The notes: generated by a model not told the origin, from the letters alone. A stretch of 64,000 nt of DNA from Virgibacillus litoralis (GCF_017873675.1 NZ_JAGGKK010000004.1:150909-214908), one strand, 5' to 3'. Counted from the first letter of the stretch, positions 54,989 to 64,000 are shown. Made by a program: numbers and translations.

Positions 54989-56902
54989 ATGATTATTATG
55001 CAAATGAATGGTCTCTCTAAATCATTTGGAGCAGACGAGATTTTATCAAATATAAAAATTGAAATAAAAGAAAAAGACCGAATCGCGATTGTTGGCAGAA
55101 ATGGTGCTGGCAAGTCAACCTTACTTAAAATAATGGCAGGCGAACTTTCGCATGATACAGGTGAATTGTTTAAACCAAAGGACCTAACCACAGGCTATCT
55201 TTCACAACACACTGGCCTTGAATCTGATAAAACCATTTGGAATGAAATGGTAGAAGTATTTGAGCACTTGCTTATCAAGGAGCAGGAACTTCGCAGTCTT
55301 GAAAAAGAAATGGAACGGGCCGCAACGCTTTCTGACGCAAACTATGAACAGCTTCTGCTTGATTATGACAAAAAACAACAAGCGTTTGATGATGAAGGCG
55401 GTTATCGATATGAATCAGATATCAAAGCAGTTCTAACAGGCTTACATTTTCATGATTTTGATTATAATACACCAATAAATGAGCTTAGTGGAGGGCAGAA
55501 GACACGTCTTGCGCTTGGGAAGTTATTGTTGAAAAAACCCGCATTACTAATTCTAGACGAGCCCACAAACCATCTCGACATTGAAACCCTAGCGTGGCTT
55601 GAGAACTACTTAGCCAACTATCCTGGTGCTGTAACTATCGTCTCACACGACAGGTATTTCCTGGATAAAACTGTATCAATAGTTTATGAAGTATCTCGTC
55701 ATAAAACAAAGAAATACCATGGAAGTTACAGTAAATTCCTCGAGCAAAAAGCATTGGATTATGAACAGGAACTGAAGGAATTTGAAAAGCAGCAAACTGA
55801 GATAAAGAAAACAGAGGACTTCATTCAAAAAAATATTGTACGTGCATCCACTACAAAACGAGCTCAAAGTCGACGTAAGCAATTACAAAAAATGGATAAA
55901 CTTGATAAACCAAAAGGGGATGAATCATCTGCCTCTTTTTCGTTTCAGATAAACCGAAGAAGTGGTAACGATGTGTTAAAGATTGATGATTTATCTTTTC
56001 AATATGATGAAACCCCCATTTTCTCCAATCTAAAATTGCATGTTAACAGAGGGGAACGCATTGCACTTGTAGGCCCCAATGGAGTTGGGAAAACAACTTT
56101 GTTAAAAACAATTCTTGGACAGTTCAAGCCAACAAGTGGAACAATTCATGTTGGTACAAATGTACAAATAGGATATTATGATCAGGAACAGCAGACATTA
56201 TCATCGTCTAAGACAGTATTGGATGAGTTGTGGGATGAATATCCCTCTGTCGATGAAAAAGATATTCGTACTGTTTTAGGTAACTTTTTATTTTCTGGTG
56301 ATGATGTTCTACAATCGGTACGTTCACTAAGCGGAGGCGAAAAAGCACGATTATCGCTCGCAAAACTGATGATGCAACAAGCAAATTTCCTTGTACTTGA
56401 TGAACCAACGAACCATCTGGATATTGATAGTAAAGAAGTGCTGGAAGCCGCATTAATGGATTTTCCAGGTACAATTATTTTTGTATCACACGATCGTTAT
56501 TTTATAAATAAGATTACGGATCAAGTTGTTGAAATGCAAAAAGATGGGGCAACTGTTTATCTAGGTGATTATGACTACTATACAGAGAAGAAACAAGAAG
56601 AAGCCGAAATTGAGAGGCTGCAGCAGGCTACAGAAGTAGTGCATACTCAGGATCAACGAAAAAACAAATTCAAAGAGGAAAAAATGATTCGCAGTGAAGA
56701 GCGTAAACGACAACGCCGTATCGACGAATTAGAATCGCTAATTGAAAACCTCGAGAATGAATTGAATTCAGTAGAAAAAAGAATGACTGAACCGGAGATA
56801 TTTCAGGATCACGAAAAGTCACTAGAGCTGACAAAACAAACCAGTAAGCTTAAGCAAGAAATCGAGCAATTAATGGAAGAATGGACAGCATTGCAAGAAT
56901 AA
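54989..56902 (+). CDS. ABC-F type ATPase (YdiF-like)
   Basis: The 637-residue protein has two ABC domains without membrane segments: first Walker A GRNGAGKSTLLK and signature LSGGQKTRLALG, second GPNGVGKTTLLK and LSGGEKARLSL. A charged linker of about 90 residues lies between them, and the C-terminus is a coiled coil rich in Glu, Lys and Arg. ABC-F proteins act on the ribosome; YdiF-type members are translation factors. The ATG at 54989 follows GAGGTG. It is divergent from moaC. Confidence 0.92.
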   Translation: MIIMQMNGLSKSFGADEILSNIKIEIKEKDRIAIVGRNGAGKSTLLKIMAGELSHDTGELFKPKDLTTGYLSQHTGLESDKTIWNEMVEVFEHLLIKEQELRSLEKEMERAATLSDANYEQLLLDYDKKQQAFDDEGGYRYESDIKAVLTGLHFHDFDYNTPINELSGGQKTRLALGKLLLKKPALLILDEPTNHLDIETLAWLENYLANYPGAVTIVSHDRYFLDKTVSIVYEVSRHKTKKYHGSYSKFLEQKALDYEQELKEFEKQQTEIKKTEDFIQKNIVRASTTKRAQSRRKQLQKMDKLDKPKGDESSASFSFQINRRSGNDVLKIDDLSFQYDETPIFSNLKLHVNRGERIALVGPNGVGKTTLLKTILGQFKPTSGTIHVGTNVQIGYYDQEQQTLSSSKTVLDELWDEYPSVDEKDIRTVLGNFLFSGDDVLQSVRSLSGGEKARLSLAKLMMQQANFLVLDEPTNHLDIDSKEVLEAALMDFPGTIIFVSHDRYFINKITDQVVEMQKDGATVYLGDYDYYTEKKQEEAEIERLQQATEVVHTQDQRKNKFKEEKMIRSEERKRQRRIDELESLIENLENELNSVEKRMTEPEIFQDHEKSLELTKQTSKLKQEIEQLMEEWTALQE

Positions 56903-57447
56903 AACCCCATGATTAGCTCTTCTAAAGGGTTTACTTTGAGATACAAACATTAAAAACACATCATAAAACACACGGATTTTCACAAGGGATATCTCGTGTG
57001 TTTTCTTATTGCTATATCAAGGGGCATGATTTAAATGACTGAAGAATGTCTTGTATGCGGAAACACAAACGAAGAAGAGATTGAGTATAAAACGGTAATT
57101 ATTGACGACGGTTGGAAAGGAGTTAAGAAAAATGTTAGGTATGCAAGGATGAAGATGATTGCGACATGAGAATGTTTGGATAGAAGAACTAGTTTTAGAA
57201 TCTATACAGGAAAAAACTGTTCAATCATTAAGGTAACTAAAATGTTCAATAACATATTACCTATTAATTAACAATTATTGTATGGAACTAACGGGTGCAA
57301 TAGTTTAACAAGGGATCGTCGTTTACGGCTATCCTATTTTTGTATTTGAAGAATAATTGGAATTTTATGTTAAAATAAATATGTAAACAGATGTACTTAA
57401 ATTAACGGAGCAGGATTGCTCACTCAATAAGAAGGAGGTATTTAAAA
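56903..57447. other. Gap after ydiF
   Basis: The region holds a possible hairpin near 56960-57005 (CACACG with CGTGTG and a TTTTCTT run, likely the ydiF terminator), a small zinc-ribbon ORF (57035-57169) and two partial copies of a short repeat (57286-57315 and 57391-57420). Nothing else is supported. Confidence 0.6.
57035..57169 (+). pseudogene. Small zinc-ribbon-like protein, probably frameshifted
   Basis: The ATG at 57035 follows AAGGGG. The 44-residue reading frame starts MTEECLVCGNTNEEE, with a CxxC knuckle. A frame change near 57150-57168 gives a second stretch HENVWIEELVLESIQ that continues to 57238 and ends QSLR. Joined, they would resemble a small zinc-ribbon protein whose second cysteine pair is damaged (DDC remains). 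It might be a working 44-residue peptide or a broken gene. Confidence 0.45.
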
Positions 57448-57725
57448 TTGAAAGAATTTATTGGTATATTTTTGGCTTGGATAGTTATTTGTTGGATTTT
57501 TGTATTTTTCTTCCTCGGTCTTATTGTAGAAAATATTTGGGGTTTAATTATTTTGATTTCATTCGTATTAACAGTGTTTATTACAGTTTTTATGAAACAA
57601 GAATCCAGATTTGAAGAATTAGAAAAGAAAATGGAAGAGTTATTAAATAACAAAGAGAATTAAGGTATGTCTGATATTGTGAATCATTGTACTTAAATTA
57701 ACGGGGGCTTTAGTTTAACAACAGA
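57391..57725. repeat. Short repeat TGTACTTAAATTAACGG around a small membrane-protein gene
   Basis: TGTACTTAAATTAACGG occurs at 57392-57408 and again at 57689-57705. The right copy continues with GGGCTTTAGTTTAACAACA. A related TAACGGGTGCAATAGTTTAA lies at 57289-57308. The repeats flank the 71-codon ORF. Confidence 0.7.
57448..57663 (+). CDS. Small membrane protein (71 residues)
   Basis: The TTG start at 57448 follows AAGGAGG at 9 bases. Two hydrophobic helices (about 4-26 and 29-49) are followed by a charged, coiled-coil-like tail (FEELEKKMEELLNN). It resembles small uncharacterised Bacillus membrane peptides. It is enclosed by copies of a 17-bp repeat and followed by a terminator. Function unknown. 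Confidence 0.72.
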   Translation: MKEFIGIFLAWIVICWIFVFFFLGLIVENIWGLIILISFVLTVFITVFMKQESRFEELEKKMEELLNNKEN

Positions 57726-57735
57726 TATTAAAAAG

Positions 57736-57770
57736 AAAAATGGCTAGGATATTTTTCCAAAGCCATTTTT
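57736..57770. terminator. Bidirectional terminator
   Basis: AAAAATGGCT pairs with AGCCATTTTT around 15 bases. It lies between the small membrane-protein gene and the converging RodA/FtsW-family gene. Confidence 0.82.
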
Positions 57771-57874
57771 ACTGTGAATTTTATAGTGAAAGATATGTGA
57801 TTATATGTGAGATTTAACTTGTGATTCACTGTTTTGCACCTCACAAGTGAACCCTAAGCTCTTCATGTAGTTTT

Positions 57875-59047
57875 TTATTTAAATAGATAATCCTGTTGGA
57901 TAGAATATTCTACAGCTACTCGATAGATAAGGCCAAGTCCGATCATCGTTGCCAACACCGAGCTCCCGCCATAACTAATTAATAATAACGGAATTCCAGT
58001 TATCGGCATAATCCCGATTGTCATACCGATATTCTGAAATGCGTGTATCAGCAATATGCTCATATATCCTAAACACAGGTAGGCACCAAACGGTGTATGC
58101 TGAGAACTAGTTAAACCTAGTGTCACAAGCTTGTATAATAAAAGAAAATATAGGAAAACAACTATTGCAGTGCCAAGGAAACCAAAGCTTTCGCCAATTA
58201 CTGAAAATATAAAATCGGTGTGATTATCAGGAGTTCCCACTTGTAAACTACTCAATCCTTTACCGAATAACTGCCCTGAACCGAGCGCACGTATTGACCG
58301 ATCAAACTGAAATGTGTCATTAGTAGTTTCCTGTGAGGGATCGAGCCAGCTGGTAACACGTTTCACCTGATATTCTTCAAGTCCTATTAACTCCTGCGAC
58401 ATTTCAGGGAATTTAACAGTTAACCCTACTGCCCCGCCAATAATTATCGTAAGTGCTAACATTAAGCCAATAATTATTTTCCAATCGATACCTGACAACA
58501 GAACCATCATACAAGCTATGAATATATAAACCATTGATGTACCAAAATCCGGCTGATTCATGATTAAAATTACTGGAATTGCTGTTATTAAAACAATCTT
58601 TAAAAAAAGTAAACTATCACTTTTTAAAGAACTTATTTCATACTTCTGCTTGTGCCTGCTAATGGCGGCTGCCAAATACAATACTGTTGTTATTTTCGTG
58701 AATTCAGCTGGCTGCATCGACATTCCCGGCAAAGTAAACCAGCTTTTTTGTCCTTTTATAATCGGAGCAATACTTTCAGGACTAAGTAACAATCCAACTA
58801 ACACTAGAACACCCACGATGTAAATAAAAATACTAGCTTTATATAACTGTTCTAGATCAAAAAATTGGATGGCCACTGCAATTGAAATACCGGCAGTAAA
58901 CCATGTGAGTTGCTTTAAGACAAAGGTTTCCCCATTATACTGCGGCAATTGTTGTGCATTATAAATGGATATTAAACTAACACAAATGAACAAAGTCAGT
59001 AAAATAATAAAATCACTTTGTATGTAATGGGATTGTTTAGTTGACAT
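57875..59047 (-). CDS. RodA/FtsW/SpoVE family glycosyltransferase
   Basis: The 390-residue SEDS protein has about ten transmembrane segments. Conserved blocks are PGMSMQPAEFTKI, NQPDFGTSMVYI, DRSIRALGSGQLFGKGL and the family end HAFQNIGMTIGIMPITGIPLLLISYGGSSVLATMIGLGLIYRV. These enzymes polymerise lipid II into peptidoglycan with a class B penicillin-binding protein. It looks closest to RodA-like rod-width enzymes, but the subtype is not certain. No partner PBP is adjacent. It is inserted between ydiF and tsaD relative to B. subtilis. Confidence 0.9.
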   Translation of the reverse strand: MSTKQSHYIQSDFIILLTLFICVSLISIYNAQQLPQYNGETFVLKQLTWFTAGISIAVAIQFFDLEQLYKASIFIYIVGVLVLVGLLLSPESIAPIIKGQKSWFTLPGMSMQPAEFTKITTVLYLAAAISRHKQKYEISSLKSDSLLFLKIVLITAIPVILIMNQPDFGTSMVYIFIACMMVLLSGIDWKIIIGLMLALTIIIGGAVGLTVKFPEMSQELIGLEEYQVKRVTSWLDPSQETTNDTFQFDRSIRALGSGQLFGKGLSSLQVGTPDNHTDFIFSVIGESFGFLGTAIVVFLYFLLLYKLVTLGLTSSQHTPFGAYLCLGYMSILLIHAFQNIGMTIGIMPITGIPLLLISYGGSSVLATMIGLGLIYRVAVEYSIQQDYLFK

Positions 59048-59118
59048 TGAATCTCCACCAAATTTCTTTCTTTAAATATTGTTCAAACGTTTGATTAACT
59101 TATTTTGAGTTATTAAGA

Positions 59119-59282
59119 TAATCCACAGACATATACACAGGAAAACAGCGAATACATTCGTTCCTGAACAAAGTTATACACAAAATCCACAGTTATCCAC
59201 CGTTTTATCCACAATTTATATCCACATCAAAATCATATTCAAACCTTGCTTTCGCAAAAAATATCCACAGTCCTGTGGGTAA
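59119..59282. promoter_or_regulatory. DnaA-box cluster
   Basis: Two exact TTATNCACA boxes (TTATACACA 59174-59182, TTATCCACA 59205-59213) and six boxes with one mismatch lie within 165 bp. The one-mismatch boxes are at 59119, 59131, 59193, 59218 and 59261, plus 59274 on the opposite strand. A weaker one is at 59183. No gene is present. It sits between the RodA-like gene and tsaD. Confidence 0.82.
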
Positions 59283-59332
59283 ACTTTAAACTAAAGCATC
59301 TGATCATATTCACAAGTCACAACTGAAAGTAG

Positions 59333-60343
59333 TTATTTTAACACTAATGAAGGGTTTGCATTCAAATCCCAACCAGATCGTTTGCCTTGTTCAAATGCAA
59401 TGTAGCCTGCTGCTGCAATCATCGCAGCGTTATCTGTACATAATTTTAATGGTGGAATTAGTAAAGGTATTTCCGCGCCACTAAATTTTTCATTTAAGGA
59501 TTTCCGTAGCCCGTTATTTGCAGCAACCCCTCCTGCAACAATAACTTGTTTTACATTATAGGCCTTAGCTGCTTTTAACGTTTTCGTCGACAACACATCA
59601 ACAACACTACCTTGAAAGCTTGCAGCAATATCTTCTTTTTTCAATTCGTCACCACGTTGCTTCGCGTTGTGGATCGTGTTAATTACGGATGATTTTAATC
59701 CGCTAAAGCTAAAATCAAAGCTGTCTGCTTCAAGCCAAGCACGTGGAAAAGTAATATTTTCTTCTCCAGAAGCAGCTAACCTGTCAACATGAGGACCACC
59801 CGGATATGGTAACTCTAGCATACGTGCAACCTTGTCATACGCTTCTCCTGCCGCGTCATCACGTGTTTCACCTATCAGCTCATACTTCCCATGTTCTTTC
59901 ATTAAAACAAGCTCAGTGTGCCCACCAGAAACGATTAGAGCTAATAGTGGAAAATGAAACTCCTGTTCATATCGATTGGCATAAATATGGCCTGCAATAT
60001 GATGTACTCCAATTAAAGGCTTTTGTTTCGCAAATGCAACTGCCTTTGCGGCATTAACACCGATAAGCAATGCACCAACTAGACCAGGGCCTTCCGTTAC
60101 AGCAATCGCGTCAATTTGATCCCAAGTAATATTTGCTTCATTAAATGCTTCTTCCAAGACAATTGTTATTTGTTCTACATGATGGCGCGATGCAATTTCT
60201 GGTACGACCCCACCAAATCGTTTATGGCTTTCAATTTGTGAAGCCACAACATTGGAAATAATCTCTCTACCATCTTTGACGATTGCAACAGCAGTTTCGT
60301 CACAACTTGTTTCTATTCCAACTATATAATTTTCTTTTTTCAT
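59333..60343 (-). CDS. tsaD: tRNA N6-threonylcarbamoyladenosine synthase subunit TsaD (Gcp)
   Basis: The 336-residue ASKHA-fold protein has [15 protein letters not shown], the metal-binding [15 protein letters not shown] and the nucleotide loops [13 protein letters not shown] and [14 protein letters not shown]. With TsaB and TsaE it transfers threonylcarbamoyl to A37 of ANN-decoding tRNAs. The ATG at 60343 follows GGGTGA and lies directly after the rimI stop; the ORF extension to 60358 is not needed. Confidence 0.98.
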   Translation of the reverse strand: MKKENYIVGIETSCDETAVAIVKDGREIISNVVASQIESHKRFGGVVPEIASRHHVEQITIVLEEAFNEANITWDQIDAIAVTEGPGLVGALLIGVNAAKAVAFAKQKPLIGVHHIAGHIYANRYEQEFHFPLLALIVSGGHTELVLMKEHGKYELIGETRDDAAGEAYDKVARMLELPYPGGPHVDRLAASGEENITFPRAWLEADSFDFSFSGLKSSVINTIHNAKQRGDELKKEDIAASFQGSVVDVLSTKTLKAAKAYNVKQVIVAGGVAANNGLRKSLNEKFSGAEIPLLIPPLKLCTDNAAMIAAAGYIAFEQGKRSGWDLNANPSLVLK

Positions 60344-60789
60344 GATAAATTCACCCACATTACAATAGCATCTTCCTGATTATCCGTATAATAGTTTTTT
60401 CGGACTCCGCCAGGGACTAGCCCAAACTTCCGGTACATTCGCTGTGCGACTTTATTAGACATTCGGACCTCCAATGATAACCGCTTTGTTCCCAATTGTA
60501 TCGCTTGTTCAATTATATATAAAAACAATTTCTCTCCTAATTTGTAGCCTCTGTACTTAGGCGTAACAGCAATATTTGTAATCTGTGCATCATCAATAAC
60601 GAGCCACATCCCAGCATATCCGATAACTTCATTGTCTAATTCCATAACATAGTAGTGCGCATGTTGGTTTCCACTTACTTCCTGAATAAAAATATCCTCT
60701 GGCCAAGGTGAATCAAATGTAGCCCTTTCAACGTCAATAACAGAATCAATATCAGCCAACTTCATCTGTCGAATAACTAACTCAGCCAT
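60340..60789 (-). CDS. rimI: Ribosomal protein bS18 N-acetyltransferase-like RimI (GNAT family)
   Basis: The 149-residue GNAT protein shows [23 protein letters not shown], the acetyl-CoA loop [15 protein letters not shown] and [19 protein letters not shown]. It acetylates protein N-termini. Its start overlaps the tsaB stop by 8 bp and its stop abuts tsaD, so translation is coupled across the operon. Confidence 0.95.
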   Translation of the reverse strand: MAELVIRQMKLADIDSVIDVERATFDSPWPEDIFIQEVSGNQHAHYYVMELDNEVIGYAGMWLVIDDAQITNIAVTPKYRGYKLGEKLFLYIIEQAIQLGTKRLSLEVRMSNKVAQRMYRKFGLVPGGVRKNYYTDNQEDAIVMWVNLS

Positions 60790-61489
60790 TATTTTGCTTT
60801 TCCCTTTGTGTGCTAAGCCATTTGGCTTCGGCTTCTGCCAAGCGTAAATAATTCGGTGTCAATGTATGGGTTACATCTGGCTCTTGATTTGAACCAGCTA
60901 ACGCCAAATGAGCTGGATCAGCCATATGAACATAGCCGTTCGGTGTAACTGCCCGGTCTCCCATATATTCTTGAATCATTTCTTGATGAAGTTCTATATC
61001 CGGGCTTAAAAATACCACTTCTTTTTTTGTCATAGCTAATTCCTGCAGCCAATTCTCCATGAGTATATTTTTTTCCTCATTTATTAATTCAAGCTCACTA
61101 TTGTTCCAGCGATATAATCCAGCAAAAACTAATCCTCGCCTAGCATCGAAAAACGGACATACGTATGAATTAAAAAATCTGCCTTGATATGCAAGAACTT
61201 CGAGACTGGAAACTCCAACAACCGGGATGTCCAGCGCCCATGCCATAGATTTGGCTGTGGCAAGCCCAATCCGTACACCAGTATAGGAGCCAGGACCTTT
61301 TGCAACCACAATTTTGTCTAGCTGATCAGGCGTCATATTCACATCATACATCAATTGATCTATTGCAGGCATTAACCTTACTGAATGATTCTTTTTTATA
61401 TTCGTAACAACTTTACCTATCAGCTGATCATCTTTAAGTATAGCAACACCCAATACTTGATTTGATGTATCCATTGCAAGTATATTCAT
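60782..61489 (-). CDS. tsaB: tRNA threonylcarbamoyladenosine biosynthesis protein TsaB
   Basis: The 235-residue ASKHA relative of TsaD has NILAMDTSNQVLGVAILKDDQ, VVAKGPGSYTGVRIGLATAKSMAWALDIPVVGVSSLE and a divergent C-terminal half. It is the scaffold partner of TsaD. The start is 18 bp after tsaE ends. Confidence 0.96.
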   Translation of the reverse strand: MNILAMDTSNQVLGVAILKDDQLIGKVVTNIKKNHSVRLMPAIDQLMYDVNMTPDQLDKIVVAKGPGSYTGVRIGLATAKSMAWALDIPVVGVSSLEVLAYQGRFFNSYVCPFFDARRGLVFAGLYRWNNSELELINEEKNILMENWLQELAMTKKEVVFLSPDIELHQEMIQEYMGDRAVTPNGYVHMADPAHLALAGSNQEPDVTHTLTPNYLRLAEAEAKWLSTQREKQNNG

Positions 61490-61507
61490 TCCAGTAACTC
61501 CTTATAG

Positions 61508-61963
61508 TTAACCGAATAATTCGGCTGTAATCCATTCAAAATGTGTACCAATCGCAGTGAATTCTAATAAGCGAGTACGATCATCAAGGTAAGAAAACTT
61601 TATATTTAAGCGCTCATCCGGTAAGTATTCCTCGATAAAATGTGCCCACTCAACTATTGAAATTCCATCTCCGTTAAAATATTCATCAAAACCAATATCT
61701 TCATCAGAATTCTCCAATCGATAAACATCCATATGATACAGAGGCAGTTCCCCCTCATACTCTTTTACAATCGTATATGTAGGACTATTTACGTTTCGTT
61801 TAATACCAAGTCCGTTAGCAATCCCTTTTGTGAAGGTTGTCTTCCCAGTTCCAAGGTCACCCTCTAATGTAACAACATCACCAGGTTTCAAAAATAATGC
61901 TAACTTTTCAGCTATTTTTCCTGTTTCTTCAACAGAATTTGCCTTTAATTGATGCTCGCTCAT
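61508..61963 (-). CDS. tsaE: tRNA threonylcarbamoyladenosine biosynthesis ATPase TsaE
   Basis: The 151-residue P-loop protein has EGDLGTGKTTFTKGIANGLG, NSPTYTIVKEYEG and the base-binding WAHFIEEYLP. It drives the TsaBDE cycle. The ATG at 61963 follows AGGTGA just past the thiL stop; the GTG at 61972 overlaps that stop and is less likely. Confidence 0.96.
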   Translation of the reverse strand: MSEHQLKANSVEETGKIAEKLALFLKPGDVVTLEGDLGTGKTTFTKGIANGLGIKRNVNSPTYTIVKEYEGELPLYHMDVYRLENSDEDIGFDEYFNGDGISIVEWAHFIEEYLPDERLNIKFSYLDDRTRLLEFTAIGTHFEWITAELFG

Positions 61964-61972
61964 TCTTTTCAC

Positions 61973-62944
61973 CTACTCCAAGTGGGTATAACCCTTTTTT
62001 TCTAAAAGATTCTTTTTATTGTTTTGATTGACTCCAAACACTTTGTGCTCATTATTTTTACTGAAATCTACATAGCCAACTTCTTTAACAGGAGTATTTG
62101 TTTTTTCAGCAATCAACTTCATAGCTTCCCATTCAGCTTTTGCAACGGTACCTACAAGTTCGAAATCTTCTCCCCCAAACAACTTCCACTCATGCTGAAG
62201 ATTAAGAGGAAATTGTTTATATGAATTACTTGTTGGCAGTTTATCTTCATATAAAGTTATACTCACTTTCGATGCCTCAGAAATTTCATTTGCCTCACTC
62301 GCAATTCCGTCACTAATATCATTTAAAGCCACCCGAGATAAACTTCCCAATTCCTTAGCAAAAGCCACCCTTGGTTCAGGCATACGGTGCTTATTATAAT
62401 AGTATTCCTTTTCTTTAAATCTACCGGGGTTATTAAGTATGTGAAACCCTGCTTGAGAATCACCCAATGTTCCAGTCACGAACAAAATATCACCTGGCTT
62501 TGCAGAACTGCGATATCTGGCCTTCCCTTTACTTACAAAACCAATTACAGTTATAGATATCGACATCTCCTGTCCTGACACTGTATCACCACCAATTAAA
62601 TCCATTGTGTGTTTGGTTGCCAGGTTGTCCATCCCTTTGTACAGTTTGGTTAATTCTTCATCAGCCCAGTGCTTCGGGATAACGATTGATACGAGATAAA
62701 ATGCTGGAGTTGCGCCCATTGCTGCTAAGTCACTAATATTTGCCGCAAGTGAGCGATACCCAATATGGAAAGGCTTCATAGTTGTTCTTGAGAAATGTAC
62801 TTCCTCAACGAAAGTATCTACAGCAGTTACAATATCTTGTGATGTATTGCGAAAAACTGCTGCATCATCTCCTATACCTTTAACGACTGAAGACTGTTTG
62901 TAAGTCTGTTGTTTAATCAAATTTATAAAAGAAAACTCATCCAT
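61973..62944 (-). CDS. thiL: Thiamine-monophosphate kinase ThiL
   Basis: The 323-residue kinase has the AIR-synthase-like fold with VVKGIGDDAAVF, VTAVDTFVEEVHF, DLIGGDTVSG, NDISDGIASEANEI and FGGEDFELVGTV. It makes thiamine diphosphate from the monophosphate. It is the first gene of the thiL-tsaE-tsaB-rimI-tsaD operon. Confidence 0.97.
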   Translation of the reverse strand: MDEFSFINLIKQQTYKQSSVVKGIGDDAAVFRNTSQDIVTAVDTFVEEVHFSRTTMKPFHIGYRSLAANISDLAAMGATPAFYLVSIVIPKHWADEELTKLYKGMDNLATKHTMDLIGGDTVSGQEMSISITVIGFVSKGKARYRSSAKPGDILFVTGTLGDSQAGFHILNNPGRFKEKEYYYNKHRMPEPRVAFAKELGSLSRVALNDISDGIASEANEISEASKVSITLYEDKLPTSNSYKQFPLNLQHEWKLFGGEDFELVGTVAKAEWEAMKLIAEKTNTPVKEVGYVDFSKNNEHKVFGVNQNNKKNLLEKKGYTHLE

Positions 62945-63188
62945 AGCTTACCCACCACTTCTCATTGTTAACTATGTTAATGATAGCAAAAAGAGGATAA
63001 AAAGAAAAAGTAAACGTAGTTTTAACTATTATTGGCTTATTTTATCTTGTTAAAAAATTTAAAAAACCGCTCCCAAGTTAAGCGGAAACGGCAGTTAAGT
63101 ATATAAACTTTTTAATATTATCGATAAAATATAAGAGCCAAAATAAAAAAACATGTTTCCAAAATTGGAAATCATGAGTTAAAAGTAA
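62945..63188. other. Promoter and spacer region between thiL and tRNA-Asp
   Basis: No gene is present. The sequence is AT-rich. A weak imperfect palindrome (ACCGCTCCCAAG with AAGCGGAAACGG, 63066-63092) may terminate tRNA transcription. Confidence 0.5.
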
Positions 63189-63265
63189 TGGCGGTCCGGA
63201 CGGGACTCGAACCCGCGACCTCCTGCGTGACAGGCAGGCATTCTAACCAACTGAACTACCGGACC
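63189..63265 (-). tRNA. tRNA-Asp (GTC)
   Basis: The 77-nt tRNA starts GGTCCGG, which pairs with CCGGACC. The anticodon loop is CTGTCAC with GTC. A discriminator G and an encoded CCA follow. The D and T arms are standard. Confidence 0.95.
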
Positions 63266-63343
63266 AAAATATGTTTATGTGCTAACTAGTGGTGACTTAT
63301 TCAACGTAGACAGTTGAAGTAAATTCGACTTAGTAAATTAAAT

Positions 63344-63420
<77 letters not shown>

Positions 63421-63549
63421 ATATGAGATAATATTAACTTGATACTCTTTTAACTTGAATAAAACTGTTCGTCGTGTTGCAAGATAATTCGGTGATGTTG
63501 CACTCCTCACAAAGCCTACATTGAGGTTAACCAATGATGCTTACGGCTT

Positions 63550-63567
63550 TGCTCCACCCCGCGATAT
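63550..63567 (-). repeat. Truncated 5' copy of tRNA-fMet
   Basis: TGCTCCACCCCGCGATAT repeats 63408-63425 exactly, and similarity continues beyond it. It is the reversed complement of the tRNA 5' end. Nothing else of a tRNA remains here. Confidence 0.7.
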
Positions 63568-63615
63568 AAATTAGTATTAAAAAACATTTTCTTATCTTCA
63601 AGAATAAATCTAGAA

Positions 63616-63735
63616 GGCCTGGCGGCGTCCTACTCTTGCAGGGGCAAAGCCCCAACTACCATCGGCGCTGGAGAGCTTAACTACTGTGTTCGGCATGGGA
63701 ACAGGTGTGTCCTCTCCGCTAATGCTACCAGACCT
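63616..63735 (-). rRNA. 5S ribosomal RNA
   Basis: The minus strand reads GGTCTGGTAGCATTAGCGG at the 5' side, then CACACCTGTTCCCATGCCGA and AGCGCCGATGGTAGTTGGGG, ending CCGCCAGGCC. Ends are estimated to within a few bases. Confidence 0.95.
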
Positions 63736-63906
63736 AAAGAATCTTGTTCACAAGATGTGAACTACATCATCATAAATTCTTTATCTTAAATTAGGAGACA
63801 AGATATATTATATGCATTTCTAAGCGAAAATGCAAGGGATTTTTTAAATTTTGTACCCTAAAAACTAAATAAGAGCTTCACATCAACGTTATCAACTTGT
63901 AATTAG

Positions 63907-64000
63907 TAGTTAAGTCCTCGATCTATTAGTATCCGTCAGCTCCACGTGTCACCACGCTTCCACCTCGGACCTATCAACCTCATCGTCTCTGAGGGATCTT
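63907..64000 (-). rRNA. 23S ribosomal RNA, 3' end (partial)
   Basis: The minus strand ends with GATACTAATAGATCGAGGAC and TTAACTA, the conserved 3' terminus of bacterial 23S rRNA. The gene runs off the right edge. The 170-bp spacer to 5S contains only AT-rich sequence. Confidence 0.93.

Overview
This window comes from a low-GC Gram-positive chromosome of the Bacillaceae. AGGAGG-type ribosome binding sites, sigma-A promoters, CIRCE-controlled groESL, three guanine riboswitches and an rrn-tRNA-thiL junction all point there. I infer a halotolerant Virgibacillus/Oceanobacillus-type genus, but I cannot name a species. Read right to left, the backbone follows Bacillus subtilis gene order as I remember it: rrn, tRNA-fMet, tRNA-Asp, thiL-tsaE-tsaB-rimI-tsaD, ydiF, moaC-rex, ydiK/ydiL, groES-groEL, yeaC-yeaD-yebA-guaA-pbuG, a yebE-like gene and purE.

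Layout. 1-400 holds the start of purE with a promoter, PurR boxes and a guanine riboswitch. 0.4-3.5 kb holds a stress-type SDR, a UPF0316 protein, an Hsp20 and a MOSC protein, followed by an exact 20-bp-period tandem array (3.72-3.90 kb). 4.0-16.8 kb is an accessory acyl-CoA/lipid-type catabolic cluster on the minus strand: two acyl-CoA ligases, FabG-like SDR, alpha/beta hydrolase, two unusual KAS III-like proteins, MaoC hydratase, a complete Liv-type ABC importer and a TetR repressor. A 1077-residue BTAD/STAND regulator follows. 20.5-24.3 kb holds an unrecognised membrane protein, MsrA and an MFS permease. 24.3-32.2 kb holds pbuG and guaA, each behind a guanine riboswitch, then a TgpA/DUF58/MoxR operon. 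32.4-38 kb holds a nested inverted-repeat element, an amidase, DUF3231 genes (one intact, one decayed), a small membrane protein and a DacF-like carboxypeptidase. 38-43 kb is a plus-strand operon of amidohydrolase, Rieske ferredoxin, ferredoxin reductase and aldehyde dehydrogenase, then a TauE/SafE exporter. 43-48.6 kb is gene-poor, with a 26-residue holin-like toxin ORF, an RHH-HTH regulator, topoisomerase III and an RNA m5U methyltransferase. 48.8-63 kb is the conserved groE-ydi-tsa-thiL block, with a RodA/FtsW paralogue and a DnaA-box cluster between ydiF and tsaD. 63.2-64 kb holds tRNA-Asp, tRNA-fMet, 5S rRNA and the 3' end of 23S rRNA.

How parts work together. Guanine sensing coordinates purine synthesis (purE, guaA) and uptake (pbuG). 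TsaB/TsaD/TsaE build the t6A modification on tRNAs. The catabolic cluster probably imports a small acid or amide and processes it as a CoA thioester, but its substrate is unknown. Non-coding signals stand out: a dispersed intergenic hairpin repeat (at least eight copies), the 20-bp array, the DnaA-box cluster, a probable Rex operator and the nested palindromic element.
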